Shown here: piece after piece, positions 17,476 to 26,304 of the stretch
Layout of the letters: every line of letters begins with the position of its first letter
Numbering within the stretch: position 1 is the first letter of the stretch
DNA from: Carboxylicivirga sp964602515
Lineage (GTDB): Bacteria; Bacteroidota; Bacteroidia; Bacteroidales; Marinilabiliaceae
Assembly (NCBI GenBank): GCA_964602515.1
Contig: CAZRRJ010000016.1
Location: 21,830-85,829, forward strand
Direction of reading: 5' to 3'
Length of the DNA: 64,000 nucleotides
The notes under the pieces: generated by a model
Databases searched by the model: none
Seen by the model: only the letters and a program-made list of their open reading frames with translations
What the model was told of the DNA's origin: nothing
Program-made: the position numbers and the translations under genes

Positions 17476-19539
17476 ATGGCAACATTAGAGAGAATTAGAA
17501 ATAAATCTGGATTACTCATTATCGTAATTGCGATTGGACTTCTTGCCTTTTTATTAGGCGATTTAATGAGTTCAGGAGATTCCATGTTTAGAAGAAAAAA
17601 CATGCAGATTGCAGAAATCAATGGCACATCTGTATCTTATCCTGAATACCAAAATTACATTACTGAGTTAGAAGATTATTACAAGCTCAACTCACGTTCT
17701 TCAGCATTAGATGAAAACACATCATACCAGATACGCGAACAGGCCTGGAATCAATTAGTACAGGACGTGATTATGGAAGAAAAATATGATGAATTAGGAA
17801 TTATTGTAACAGCTGATGAGATTTTTGAGTTGGCAACAGGTAAAAATGTTCATCCACAAATTCGTCAAATGTTTACCAACCCTCAAACAGGGGTATTTGA
17901 TAAAGCACAGGTTATTAACTTTCTACAGCAAAAAAACCTTGATCCGAATGCAAATTTTTATTGGTTATATCTTGAAAAGCAAATTAAAAAGGAGCGTTTA
18001 TTCACGAAATATCGTGAATTGATTAAAAAAGGCATGTTTGTAACTACTGTACAGGCGAAAATTGAAGCGGAAGCAAAACAGAATAAAGTGGACTTTGACT
18101 TTGTAGTTAAACGTTACGCTTCTGTATCAGATTCAACAATAAGTATTTCTGATAATGAAATCAAGAACTACTATAATACACATAAAGAAAATTACAAACA
18201 AGATGCTATGCGCGATGTGGTTTATGTATCATTTGAAATTAAACCATCAGAAGAAGACCGCCAGTTAGCTGAAGATTGGATTACAAAAGCAAAGGTTGAC
18301 TTTGAAAATCCTGCAACTGATGCGATCCAGTATGTTAACATGAACTCAGAATCAAATTACATTGATCGCAACCTTAAATTTGATCAATTAAGCTCTACAT
18401 TACAAGGTTTTGTTCAAGGAGCCAAAGAAGGTGATGTTTATGGCCCTTATGCTGAAAATGAAACATTTAAACTATCTCGGATTATAACAATTAAGCAAAT
18501 TCCAGATTCTGTTAAAGCGCGACATATTCTTGTTAAAGATGCGGTGCTAGCTGATAGTCTTTTAACAATGATTAAAAAAGGTGCGGATTTTGCTAAAGTA
18601 GCACGCGAACATTCCACAGATCAAGGATCGGCAATAAACGGTGGTGATTTGGGATGGTTCACAGAAGGGCAAATGGTAAAACCATTTAATGATGCTTGTT
18701 TTGAAAATAACAAAGGCGCTATAGTAAAAGTAGAGTCTCAATTTGGTATCCATATTATCAATGTTCAGGATAAAGGAAAACCTGTTACAAAATATAACAT
18801 TGCTACCTTAGAGCGTAATGTTAACTATAGTACAAAAACCAATCAGCAAGTTTATGCAAAAGCAGCCAAATTTGCTTCTATCAACAATACAATTGAAAAA
18901 TTTGATGAGGCGATAACAAACGATAATCTGGTTAAACGTTACGGAAGAAGCCTTAGAGAAAATGATCGTGTTGTTAATAACCTTAAATCTTCACGTGAGA
19001 TGGTTCGCTGGGCCTTTGAAGCTAATGTAAAAGACATGTCTCCAATTTTTGAGTTTGGCGATGAATATGTTATTGCATTTTTAACCGATGCTAAAAAAGA
19101 AGGTTATCAATCAATAGCAGCTGTTAAATCATCAATTGAAAGAGAGTTGCGTAAAGAGAAAAAAGCAGATTTATTGATTGCTGAATTAAATAGTAAAAAA
19201 CAAGGTAACGATATTAGTGCACTTGCAAGTGCTATTAATGGCGAAGTAATGACTGCTAACCAGATAGATTTTGGCGCCTTTCAGGTACCAGGAGCTGGTG
19301 TTGAACCTGCCTTGGTTGCATTGGCTACAAAATCTAAAGCAGGGGAATTAAGCACGGCTGTAGCTGGCAATAATGGTGTTTATATAGTTAAAGTAAATAA
19401 TGTAACGACTAACACTGTTGATATCGATGCAGAAAAAGCACAATTGAAGCAAAGTACTACATTCAAGATAGATTATCAAGCAACTGAGGCTATTCGTTCA
19501 AATGCTATAATTGAAGACTCAAGAAGCAAATTCTTCTAA
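17476..19539 (+). CDS. Membrane-anchored periplasmic peptidyl-prolyl isomerase (PpiD/SurA-like)
   Basis: A 687-residue chaperone with one N-terminal transmembrane helix (about 12-31, LLIIVIAIGLLAFLLGDLM) and the rest in the periplasm. A SurA-N-like domain (about 35-240) precedes one clear parvulin domain (about 345-440: ARHILV near 348, GGDLGWFTEGQMVKPF near 390, FGIHIINV). A second, weaker parvulin-like part lies near the C-terminus (VPGAGVEPALVALATKSKAGELS, GVYIVKV). This is the PpiD arrangement and fits a helper for folding outer-membrane proteins at the Sec exit. It closes the coaX-lptC envelope block and is followed by a strong terminator. Confidence 0.9.
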   Translation: MATLERIRNKSGLLIIVIAIGLLAFLLGDLMSSGDSMFRRKNMQIAEINGTSVSYPEYQNYITELEDYYKLNSRSSALDENTSYQIREQAWNQLVQDVIMEEKYDELGIIVTADEIFELATGKNVHPQIRQMFTNPQTGVFDKAQVINFLQQKNLDPNANFYWLYLEKQIKKERLFTKYRELIKKGMFVTTVQAKIEAEAKQNKVDFDFVVKRYASVSDSTISISDNEIKNYYNTHKENYKQDAMRDVVYVSFEIKPSEEDRQLAEDWITKAKVDFENPATDAIQYVNMNSESNYIDRNLKFDQLSSTLQGFVQGAKEGDVYGPYAENETFKLSRIITIKQIPDSVKARHILVKDAVLADSLLTMIKKGADFAKVAREHSTDQGSAINGGDLGWFTEGQMVKPFNDACFENNKGAIVKVESQFGIHIINVQDKGKPVTKYNIATLERNVNYSTKTNQQVYAKAAKFASINNTIEKFDEAITNDNLVKRYGRSLRENDRVVNNLKSSREMVRWAFEANVKDMSPIFEFGDEYVIAFLTDAKKEGYQSIAAVKSSIERELRKEKKADLLIAELNSKKQGNDISALASAINGEVMTANQIDFGAFQVPGAGVEPALVALATKSKAGELSTAVAGNNGVYIVKVNNVTTNTVDIDAEKAQLKQSTTFKIDYQATEAIRSNAIIEDSRSKFF

Positions 19540-19560
19540 GACAAAATAACATACAAATAA

Positions 19561-19590
19561 AAAGCGGAACTCTGTTAGTTCCGCTTTTTT
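19561..19590 (+). terminator. Rho-independent terminator after the PpiD-like gene
   Basis: Stem AAAGCGGAAC (19561-19570) pairs perfectly with GTTCCGCTTT (19578-19587), 7-base loop, followed by a T-run. It ends the coaX block 21 bases after the last stop codon. Confidence 0.88.
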
Positions 19591-19616
19591 GTTTTATATT
19601 CAACCTGAATCTTCAT

Positions 19617-19643
19617 AAAAATGCCGGTACTTAACCAGTACCG
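19617..19643 (-). terminator. Terminator of the dcw operon
   Basis: On the minus strand CGGTACT (19643-19637) pairs with AGTACCG (19631-19625), 5-base loop, followed by GCATTTTT. It lies 25 bases after the yqeY stop, the last gene of the division cluster. Confidence 0.7.
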
Positions 19644-19668
19644 ACAACTTATTACTTTTTTTGTGATT

Positions 19669-20118
19669 TTATCCCAGTAATTGCTTCACTACAGCTGAAA
19701 TATCTTTACCATCAGCTTTACCAGCTAATTCTTTTGAAGCAATACCCATTACTTTTCCCATCTCTTTCATTGACGTAGCACCCATTTTTTCAATGATCGC
19801 TTTTACCAAAGGAACTAACTCTTCTTTTGAAAGCTGAACAGACAAATAACCTTTTATAGCCTTAACTTCTTCAAGTTCCTTTTCTGCTAAATCTTCACGA
19901 TTCTGGGATTTAAATAAACCAGCTGCGTCCTTACGTTGCTTAACCATTTTCTGAATAATTTTCATGATATCGGCATCAGTAACTTCACCAGCTGCTCCTT
20001 TTGATGTTTTAGCTTCAATTATTTCTTTTTTCACGCCACGTAAAGCTTCTAAACGAATACGATCTTTAGCTTTCATGGCTTCTTTAATATCGTTGTTTAT
20101 CTGAACTTCTAAACTCAT
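19669..20118 (-). CDS. yqeY: GatB/YqeY domain protein
   Basis: A 149-residue protein made of a helical YqeY fold, related to the C-terminal tRNA-binding tail of the amidotransferase subunit GatB. Signs: IKEAMKAKDRIRLEALRGVKKEI at the start, VKQRKDAAGLFKSQNREDLAEKELEEV in the middle, and GATSMKEMGKVMGIASKELAGKADGKDIS near the end. The precise role is unknown; a link to amidation-dependent aminoacylation is assumed from the fold. It follows ftsZ by 9 bases, an order shared by many Bacteroidota, and is the last gene before the terminator at 19617-19643. Confidence 0.92.
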   Translation of the reverse strand: MSLEVQINNDIKEAMKAKDRIRLEALRGVKKEIIEAKTSKGAAGEVTDADIMKIIQKMVKQRKDAAGLFKSQNREDLAEKELEEVKAIKGYLSVQLSKEELVPLVKAIIEKMGATSMKEMGKVMGIASKELAGKADGKDISAVVKQLLG

Positions 20119-20127
20119 ATCTTTTTT

Positions 20128-21639
20128 TTAATCTACATTATCGTGCAGGTAAGGGTTATCCCTACTAATTCTTGGCCCATTCTTCGAATCTTCTGAAAGA
20201 GAAAAACGGCTAACTTTTTTTTCCTGGCTAACACGTTTATTATTCTCTATTTGCATTTTTCGCCGTTTGTAAGCCGGCACATTTTCAATCTCTTCAATAA
20301 AACGCTCATCTTCCATTTCTTCCTGACTCAATTGCGTTTTATAATAACTACCACCAGCAGCACTAAGCCCTTCTTCAATGAAATCAATATTCCTAGGACT
20401 ATAATGCTCAACTTCTGCCTTACGACTCTGAGGCACTACAGGCTGATAGTATTGATCTATACGATCTTGTTTTTGTCGTTCAATTACTTCAAAATCAATC
20501 ACACGCCCTTCTCCATCACCAGCAACACTCTTTACTGAAGAATCTGTTGATGCTCCCTCGTCTGATATATTAACAACATGTCCTTCTTCATCAAGCGAAA
20601 AACGCGTTATTTCAACTTCTTTTTTATTTTGCCGATGCTCAATTAGTTGGTCTGACACAAACCCAGTAGCAATAATCGTTACACAAACTTGCTTACCCAA
20701 CTCGGCTGTACTACCTGTTCCCCAAATAATTGAAGCACTTTTACCTACCATATCCTGAACATAGTCGGTAATTTCACCTACTTCATCCATTGTAATTTCC
20801 TCTTCACCTGATGTGATATTAAGTAGTATATTGCGTGCACCCTTTATTTCATTATTATTAAGTAATGGTGACTCTAAGGAGGCCTGAATAGCATCTATTG
20901 CACGCTTTTCTCCTTCTGCATATGCTGAGCCCATTATTGCTACACCACTATCTTTCATTACAGTTTCAACATCGGCAAAGTCGACGTTTATATAGCCATG
21001 TACTGTAATTATCTCTGCAATACCTTTGGCGGCCGTAGCCAATACATCATCTGCTTTTGAGAAAGCATTTGACAATTTCAGATCACCAAACATTTCGCGA
21101 AGCCGCTCATTATTAATAATTAATAACGAATCGACATTGCGTTCCATTTCAGCAATACCATCTAGGGCTTGATTTATTCGTAATTTACCTTCGAACCGGA
21201 AAGGAATAGTAACAATACCAACTGTAAGAATACCCATCTCCTTTGCTGTTTTTGCAATAATTGGAGCGGCTCCGGTACCTGTACCTCCACCCATACCAGC
21301 GGTTACAAACACCATTTTAGTATTACTTCCAAGAACTTTAACAACGTCTTCAAGGTTTTCAATAGCTGATTCACGTCCTTTCTCCGGACGGTTACCTGCC
21401 CCTCTTCCTTCTGTTAAAGATTCTCCCAATTGTATTTTTACAGGTACAGGACTACTTGCCAATGCTTGCGCATCTGTGTTGCAAACTACAAAGTTAACAT
21501 CCTTAATTCCCAAACCATACATGTAATTGACTGCATTACTTCCGCCTCCTCCAACTCCAATTACTTTAATAATGGATGATTCACTTTCGGGCATATCAAA
21601 ATTCATCAATTCTTCACTCATATCCGTCTTTTTAGCCAA
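20128..21639 (-). CDS. ftsZ: Cell division GTPase FtsZ
   Basis: Tubulin-like GTPase that forms the division ring. The nucleotide motif GVGGGGSNAV is near 28-37, the tubulin signature GGGTGTGAAP at 117-126 and the synergy loop NVDFADVETVMKDSG near 218-232. The globular domain ends around 330 and is followed by a long charged tail of about 170 residues, giving 503 in all, longer than the usual 380-400. The tail holds VPAYKRRK, in the style of the FtsA-binding peptide, and ends NPYLHDNVD, a terminal form I associate with Bacteroidota. It starts two bases after the ftsA stop, so translation is probably coupled. Confidence 0.97.
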   Translation of the reverse strand: MAKKTDMSEELMNFDMPESESSIIKVIGVGGGGSNAVNYMYGLGIKDVNFVVCNTDAQALASSPVPVKIQLGESLTEGRGAGNRPEKGRESAIENLEDVVKVLGSNTKMVFVTAGMGGGTGTGAAPIIAKTAKEMGILTVGIVTIPFRFEGKLRINQALDGIAEMERNVDSLLIINNERLREMFGDLKLSNAFSKADDVLATAAKGIAEIITVHGYINVDFADVETVMKDSGVAIMGSAYAEGEKRAIDAIQASLESPLLNNNEIKGARNILLNITSGEEEITMDEVGEITDYVQDMVGKSASIIWGTGSTAELGKQVCVTIIATGFVSDQLIEHRQNKKEVEITRFSLDEEGHVVNISDEGASTDSSVKSVAGDGEGRVIDFEVIERQKQDRIDQYYQPVVPQSRKAEVEHYSPRNIDFIEEGLSAAGGSYYKTQLSQEEMEDERFIEEIENVPAYKRRKMQIENNKRVSQEKKVSRFSLSEDSKNGPRISRDNPYLHDNVD

Positions 21640-21641
21640 TC

Positions 21642-22982
21642 TTACATCTCTACATCTTTCTCATCAAAGATGTTTACCAAACCATTTCTAATTCCGCTAA
21701 ACAGATTTCCTGTTTTATAGTTCGATTTTTCCTTTTTGGGTTTTTCACGTTTTGAAGTCGTACGCCTTGACGATTCCTCCCAATTCGGTTCTACCTCTCC
21801 AAACAACTCTGGCTCTACAACTTTTCGCTTCGGACGTTCCATTGCACTAAGTATTAAGCCTATACTTGTTGAATAACTTGGCATATGTGCTTCAGCCGGA
21901 ATATCACCTACCAAACAGTTGTTAGGCAAACCTATTCTTACATCAAGTCCTGTTCTGAGCTTTATTAACTGAGGTAAATTTTTCAGCAAAGCTCCCCCAC
22001 CTGTCAGAACAATACCTGATCCAACTTTATCATAACAATCAGAAGTCTCAATCTGGTAAGTCACGTAGTCAATTATTTCTTCCATACGTGCCTGAATAAT
22101 ATAGGCCAAACTTTTAAAAGAGATTTCCTTAGGTTCCCATCCTGCAATACCAGGTATTGTAACCACCATATCTTCTCGTGCCGAATCACCCATAGCTGAT
22201 CCAAACTGTACTTTTAGTGACTCGGCCTGTTTATAAAGGACAGAGCAGCCTTCCTTTATATCAGATGTCACTACATTACCTCCAAAAGGAATAACAGCAG
22301 TATGACGAATAATTCCATCATAAAAAATAGCTACATCGGTTGTTCCTCCTCCAATATCAACTAATACAACACCTGCTTCTTTCTCCTCTTCAGTTAACAC
22401 GCTTTTAGAAGAGGCCAAGGGTTCCAGAATAAGGTCGTTAAGTTGTAAAGCCACCCGTCGGATGCATTTTTCAATGTTTTTGACAGAAGCAATTCGTCCG
22501 AGTACAATATGAAAATTACCTTCTAAGCGTCTGCCAGACATACCTACCGGATTTTTAACTCCCATTTCATTATCCACAATATAATCCTGCGGAATAACAT
22601 GCATAATTTTTTCTCCGGCTTCTACAGGAATTTTATAATTATCATCAAACAAATGATCAACATCATTTTTAGTGATTTCCAACCCTGTCTCAATAAAACG
22701 ATAACCTCTGTTACGCATGCTTTTAATATGTTGACCTGCAATACCAACATAAACATTCGTTAATTGGACATTCAATTTCTCTTCAATTCTTGAAATAGCA
22801 AGCTTAATACAAGATACTGTTTCATCAATGTTTAAGACAACACCTCTCTTAACTCCAATAGAAGGTACTTGCTCCATTCCTAGAAGTGTAAGCTTTCCAT
22901 CTTCCGTTTTACGACCGACAATCGCCACTATTTTTGTGGTTCCAATATCTATGGCTGCAATTAGATTAGGTTCCTGATTCAT
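21642..22982 (-). CDS. ftsA: Cell division protein FtsA
   Basis: Actin-like ATPase that links FtsZ to the membrane. Visible motifs: phosphate 1 IAAIDIGTTKIVAIVG near the start, phosphate 2 VLVDIGGGTTDVAIF near 205-219, adenosine motif GIVLTGGGALLKNLP near 335-349, and the 1C subdomain with NVYVGIAGQHIKS. A basic/proline tail after about 375 leads to a C-terminal hydrophobic-basic segment (NLFSGIRNGLVNIFDEKD), the expected amphipathic membrane anchor. I set the start at ATG 22982 instead of TTG 23003, which would overlap ftsQ and add seven residues. 446 residues, slightly longer than E. coli FtsA. Confidence 0.95.
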   Translation of the reverse strand: MNQEPNLIAAIDIGTTKIVAIVGRKTEDGKLTLLGMEQVPSIGVKRGVVLNIDETVSCIKLAISRIEEKLNVQLTNVYVGIAGQHIKSMRNRGYRFIETGLEITKNDVDHLFDDNYKIPVEAGEKIMHVIPQDYIVDNEMGVKNPVGMSGRRLEGNFHIVLGRIASVKNIEKCIRRVALQLNDLILEPLASSKSVLTEEEKEAGVVLVDIGGGTTDVAIFYDGIIRHTAVIPFGGNVVTSDIKEGCSVLYKQAESLKVQFGSAMGDSAREDMVVTIPGIAGWEPKEISFKSLAYIIQARMEEIIDYVTYQIETSDCYDKVGSGIVLTGGGALLKNLPQLIKLRTGLDVRIGLPNNCLVGDIPAEAHMPSYSTSIGLILSAMERPKRKVVEPELFGEVEPNWEESSRRTTSKREKPKKEKSNYKTGNLFSGIRNGLVNIFDEKDVEM

Positions 22983-22987
22983 AACGT

Positions 22988-23716
22988 CTATCCTTTTGTA
23001 CAAACGACTTGTCCTTTATATTTTAAATTCACTTTCTTATACAAATTCCATTCCCGGGTATTCCATCCCGTTTTGTAAAGTGCTTTTAGGTTACGGAATT
23101 TAATATCCGAATCCTCTAAGCTTCCAAATTCAATCAAATGATCGCCTACACGAGGCACCAAAATAAATTCGCCTTTTTCATCAACATACACTTGTTCAAT
23201 CTGGGCTTTCCAGAAGCTATCACTATTAATCCGTTCTGAAATGATAACCAAATCATCAAGTGCAGGCAAACGCTTTATGTATCCACCTGCAACAAGGGCA
23301 TGGGCTGCATGATTGTTAAACAAAGGCATCTTTTCACCATCCGCATCCAGATAATAAGAAATGTTTCCCTCAAAAACACGAACTAATGGCTCTCGTTGCC
23401 AAACATCAAGATGCAGTGTACCACCATAGGTATAATACACCTCACAATCGTATATTGCCGGATGCTTTTTAAAAAATACCTCCATATCATTGCAATTGAC
23501 ATCCTGCAGTTCACGTCCAAGTACATTGGGGTATTTTTTTAACGCAATAGCTTTAATTTCTTCAGGTGTAATAAACCTGTTATTAACACTATCTTTAATT
23601 GCCGGAATAATCTCACCACACACTACTTTTCTTTTATCCACACCAATAAACGAAAATATGATCGGGAAATACATCACAATAATTACTAAGCCTATTATGT
23701 TTCTCCAACGCTTCAT
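22988..23716 (-). CDS. ftsQ: Cell division protein FtsQ/DivIB
   Basis: Bitopic division protein of 242 residues that joins the FtsBL complex and regulates septal synthesis. It has a short cytoplasmic start (MKRWR), one transmembrane helix (about 6-24, IIGLVIIVMYFPIIFSFIG), a POTRA-like region (RFITPEEIKAIALKKYPNVLGRELQDVNCNDMEVFFKKHPAIYDCEVYYTYGGTLHLDVWQREPLVRVF is the core, about 46-115) and a beta domain with DADGEKMPLF. It lies between murC and ftsA in the order shared by most dcw clusters. Sequence similarity within FtsQ is low, so the name rests on topology and position. Confidence 0.88.
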   Translation of the reverse strand: MKRWRNIIGLVIIVMYFPIIFSFIGVDKRKVVCGEIIPAIKDSVNNRFITPEEIKAIALKKYPNVLGRELQDVNCNDMEVFFKKHPAIYDCEVYYTYGGTLHLDVWQREPLVRVFEGNISYYLDADGEKMPLFNNHAAHALVAGGYIKRLPALDDLVIISERINSDSFWKAQIEQVYVDEKGEFILVPRVGDHLIEFGSLEDSDIKFRNLKALYKTGWNTREWNLYKKVNLKYKGQVVCTKG

Positions 23717-23812
23717 TCTTAATTACTACGCATTTACACCGTTTAAATATAGCTTATTCTCGGCACTAACCTCTTCATATTCAAGAATAGTTATTAACAT
23801 TTTGTCGAAATC

Positions 23813-25204
23813 TTAAATATTATTGATAAATGCTCTAAATTGAGCTTCTAAAAGAGGTATTTCCTTATCAATATCACCTGCTCCAAGTGTTAGTACCAAT
23901 TCATTATTTTCCTTTGATATATACTCAAACAACTGTTCTTTTGACACCACTGCAACATTTTTCAGCTTCATCAAATCCATAATCATTTCCGATGTAACAC
24001 CTTCAAGAGGCAATTCTCTTGCTGGATAAATATCGAGTAAAATTACCCGGTCACATTTATCCAGCGCAGATGCAAATTCAAATGCAAAATCACGTGTACG
24101 CGTATACAGGTGTGGCTGAAAAACAACTGTTAGTTTCTTATTTGGATATATAGCTCTGACAGACTTAACTGTTGCATTAATCTCCTGTGGGTGATGTGCA
24201 TAATCATCAATAAATACAAATTCCGTTGTCTTAATACGATATTCAAAACGCCTTCTTATACCTTTAAAATCCGGGAGAGCAGTACGAATTTCATCTGCCT
24301 CAACACCTCCAAGCAATGCCAAGCCAATGGCACCTACCGCATTCTCAACATTTACTAAACCGGGAACTCCCATTCTTAGATGCTTTATGGTACCAAAAGG
24401 AGACTTCAGGTCAAATTCGTACATCCCATCCATCATCTTCATATTTACTGGATAAAAATCGCCCTCCTGCTCTGTGGAATAGGTAAAAATTTCAACATCG
24501 TCTCCAAGATAAGTAAGCGGTAAACCAACCTTGTGTAAAAGAGCCCCTCCTGGTTCAATCAAATCAACAAATGAATGAAAAGCTTCAGTTACATTATTGA
24601 CATCACCATAAATATCCAAATGATCGGCATCCATAGCCGAAATAAGGGCAAAATGCGGTTGCAAATACAGAAACGATCGATCAAACTCATCAGCTTCCAA
24701 TACAACATATGATGATTCTGAATTATGAAGAAAATTCGTTTTATAGTTATTAATTATACCTCCTAAAAATGCACTACAACCCACTTTTGACTGTTTATAT
24801 AAATGCGCCGTCATAGACGATATCGTTGTTTTGCCATGTGTTCCTGCCACACAAATACCATTCATTCCTGACGAAATAAGCCCCAAAACCGCAGCTCGCT
24901 TTCTAACATCAAACCCATTATTTACAAAATAAGTCAACTCTGTATGCCTATCCGGTATAGCAGGCGTGTACACAATAAGTGTATTGATTTTGTTATGGTA
25001 ATTCAGAGCAATTTGTTTAATATCATCCTGATAATGCACATCAATACCCTCCTGCTCTAACTCCTTTGTTAAAACGGTTGATACCCGATCGTATCCGGCA
25101 ACATGCATACCTTCGAATTTAAAGAACCGTGCAATGGCACTCATGCCAATACCGCCAATCCCAATAAAATATACATTTTTTATATCTTTCAACTGCAACA
25201 TCAT
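23813..25204 (-). CDS. murC: UDP-N-acetylmuramate-L-alanine ligase
   Basis: Adds L-alanine to UDP-MurNAc, first of the peptide-stem ligases. The Rossmann start is YFIGIGGIGMSA (12-23), ATP loop GTHGKTT (121-127), then LEADEFDRSFLYLQP, HLDIYGD and the C-terminal VFIDDYAHHPQEI and FQPHLYTRTRDF, all typical of MurC. 463 residues is normal. The start ATG at 25204 overlaps the murG stop by four bases (ATGA), a translational-coupling signal. Confidence 0.97.
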   Translation of the reverse strand: MMLQLKDIKNVYFIGIGGIGMSAIARFFKFEGMHVAGYDRVSTVLTKELEQEGIDVHYQDDIKQIALNYHNKINTLIVYTPAIPDRHTELTYFVNNGFDVRKRAAVLGLISSGMNGICVAGTHGKTTISSMTAHLYKQSKVGCSAFLGGIINNYKTNFLHNSESSYVVLEADEFDRSFLYLQPHFALISAMDADHLDIYGDVNNVTEAFHSFVDLIEPGGALLHKVGLPLTYLGDDVEIFTYSTEQEGDFYPVNMKMMDGMYEFDLKSPFGTIKHLRMGVPGLVNVENAVGAIGLALLGGVEADEIRTALPDFKGIRRRFEYRIKTTEFVFIDDYAHHPQEINATVKSVRAIYPNKKLTVVFQPHLYTRTRDFAFEFASALDKCDRVILLDIYPARELPLEGVTSEMIMDLMKLKNVAVVSKEQLFEYISKENNELVLTLGAGDIDKEIPLLEAQFRAFINNI

Positions 25205-26301
25205 TTCTTTCTTTTCGCCAGCTTTATCACCTCTTTACCAATCTCTATAGCTGCATCAGGTCTGGCTATTTTCTTTATATTTTCAGACAGTTCTGACAAC
25301 TTGGCCTCATCCTTCACCAAGTCCGAGGCTACCTCTACCAAGCTATTTACTTTATTATCTTTTACCAAAAAAGCTGCTTGAACATTAACTAAAGCCATCG
25401 CATTTTTTGTTTGATGATCTTCGGCAACATTGGGAGAAGGCACAAATATGCTTGGTTTACCTAAAATAGCCAATTCCGATATTGAACTTGCTCCTGCTCT
25501 CGATATCACTAAATCAGATGCTGAGAAAGCCATATCCATTCGACTTATGAAATCTGTTATTATTACTCTGCTTTTAAATGACTCCGGCAACTTGGCTTTC
25601 ATCTCTTCAAAGTAAATTTTTCCGGTTTGCCAGATAAGCTGTACATCTTCTGGCAGAGATTCTATTTTCTGAATAATACCATCATTTACAGATCGTGCAC
25701 CCAGACTGCCTCCCAAAATAAGCACTGTTTTTTTTGCGGAATCCAATTTCCAGTAATCTATCGCCTCTTCGTAAGTTACTTTGCTCAATATATCATTACG
25801 AACTGGATTGCCAGTTAACAGTAACTTTTCTTGTGGAAAAAATCGTCCCATATTATCATAGGCAACACAAATTAAGTTTGCTTTCTTTGCCAATATCCGG
25901 TTAGTTACACCGGGAAAAGAATTTTGCTCCTGCAACAAGGTTGGCACTCCTCTTTGTGAAGCAATACGCAGAACCGGGCCACTAGCATACCCTCCAACCC
26001 CCACAGCGACATCAGGCTTAAATTGTTTAATAACTTTTCGGGCTCTAAGAAGACTTTTTATCAATTTAAACGGAAAAGACAGGTTACGCAAAGTAAGCTT
26101 ACGGTGAAACCCTGCAACAGGCAATCCTATAATTTCATAACCTGCAGCCGGCACCTTCTCCATCTCCATCTTTCCGAGAGCTCCAACAAACAATATCTCA
26201 GCACCTGGCTCCATTGCCTTAACTGAGTTTGCAATTGAAATAGCAGGAAAAATATGTCCTCCCGTTCCTCCACCGCTTATAATTACTCGTAACTGTCCCA
26301 T
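25201..26301 (-). CDS. murG: Lipid II synthase MurG (UDP-GlcNAc transferase)
   Basis: Membrane-associated glycosyltransferase that adds GlcNAc to lipid I to make lipid II. The donor/acceptor loop SGGGTGGHIFPA is at 9-20, a second Gly-rich loop VGVGGYASGP near 100, LLQEQNSFPG near 122-131, and the C-terminal UDP-GlcNAc site SDLVISRAGASSISELAILGKPSIFVPSP with AEDHQTKNA. 366 residues fits the family. It starts 3 bases after ftsW and shares ATGA with murC. Confidence 0.97.
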   Translation of the reverse strand: MGQLRVIISGGGTGGHIFPAISIANSVKAMEPGAEILFVGALGKMEMEKVPAAGYEIIGLPVAGFHRKLTLRNLSFPFKLIKSLLRARKVIKQFKPDVAVGVGGYASGPVLRIASQRGVPTLLQEQNSFPGVTNRILAKKANLICVAYDNMGRFFPQEKLLLTGNPVRNDILSKVTYEEAIDYWKLDSAKKTVLILGGSLGARSVNDGIIQKIESLPEDVQLIWQTGKIYFEEMKAKLPESFKSRVIITDFISRMDMAFSASDLVISRAGASSISELAILGKPSIFVPSPNVAEDHQTKNAMALVNVQAAFLVKDNKVNSLVEVASDLVKDEAKLSELSENIKKIARPDAAIEIGKEVIKLAKRKK

Positions 26302-26304
26302 ATT

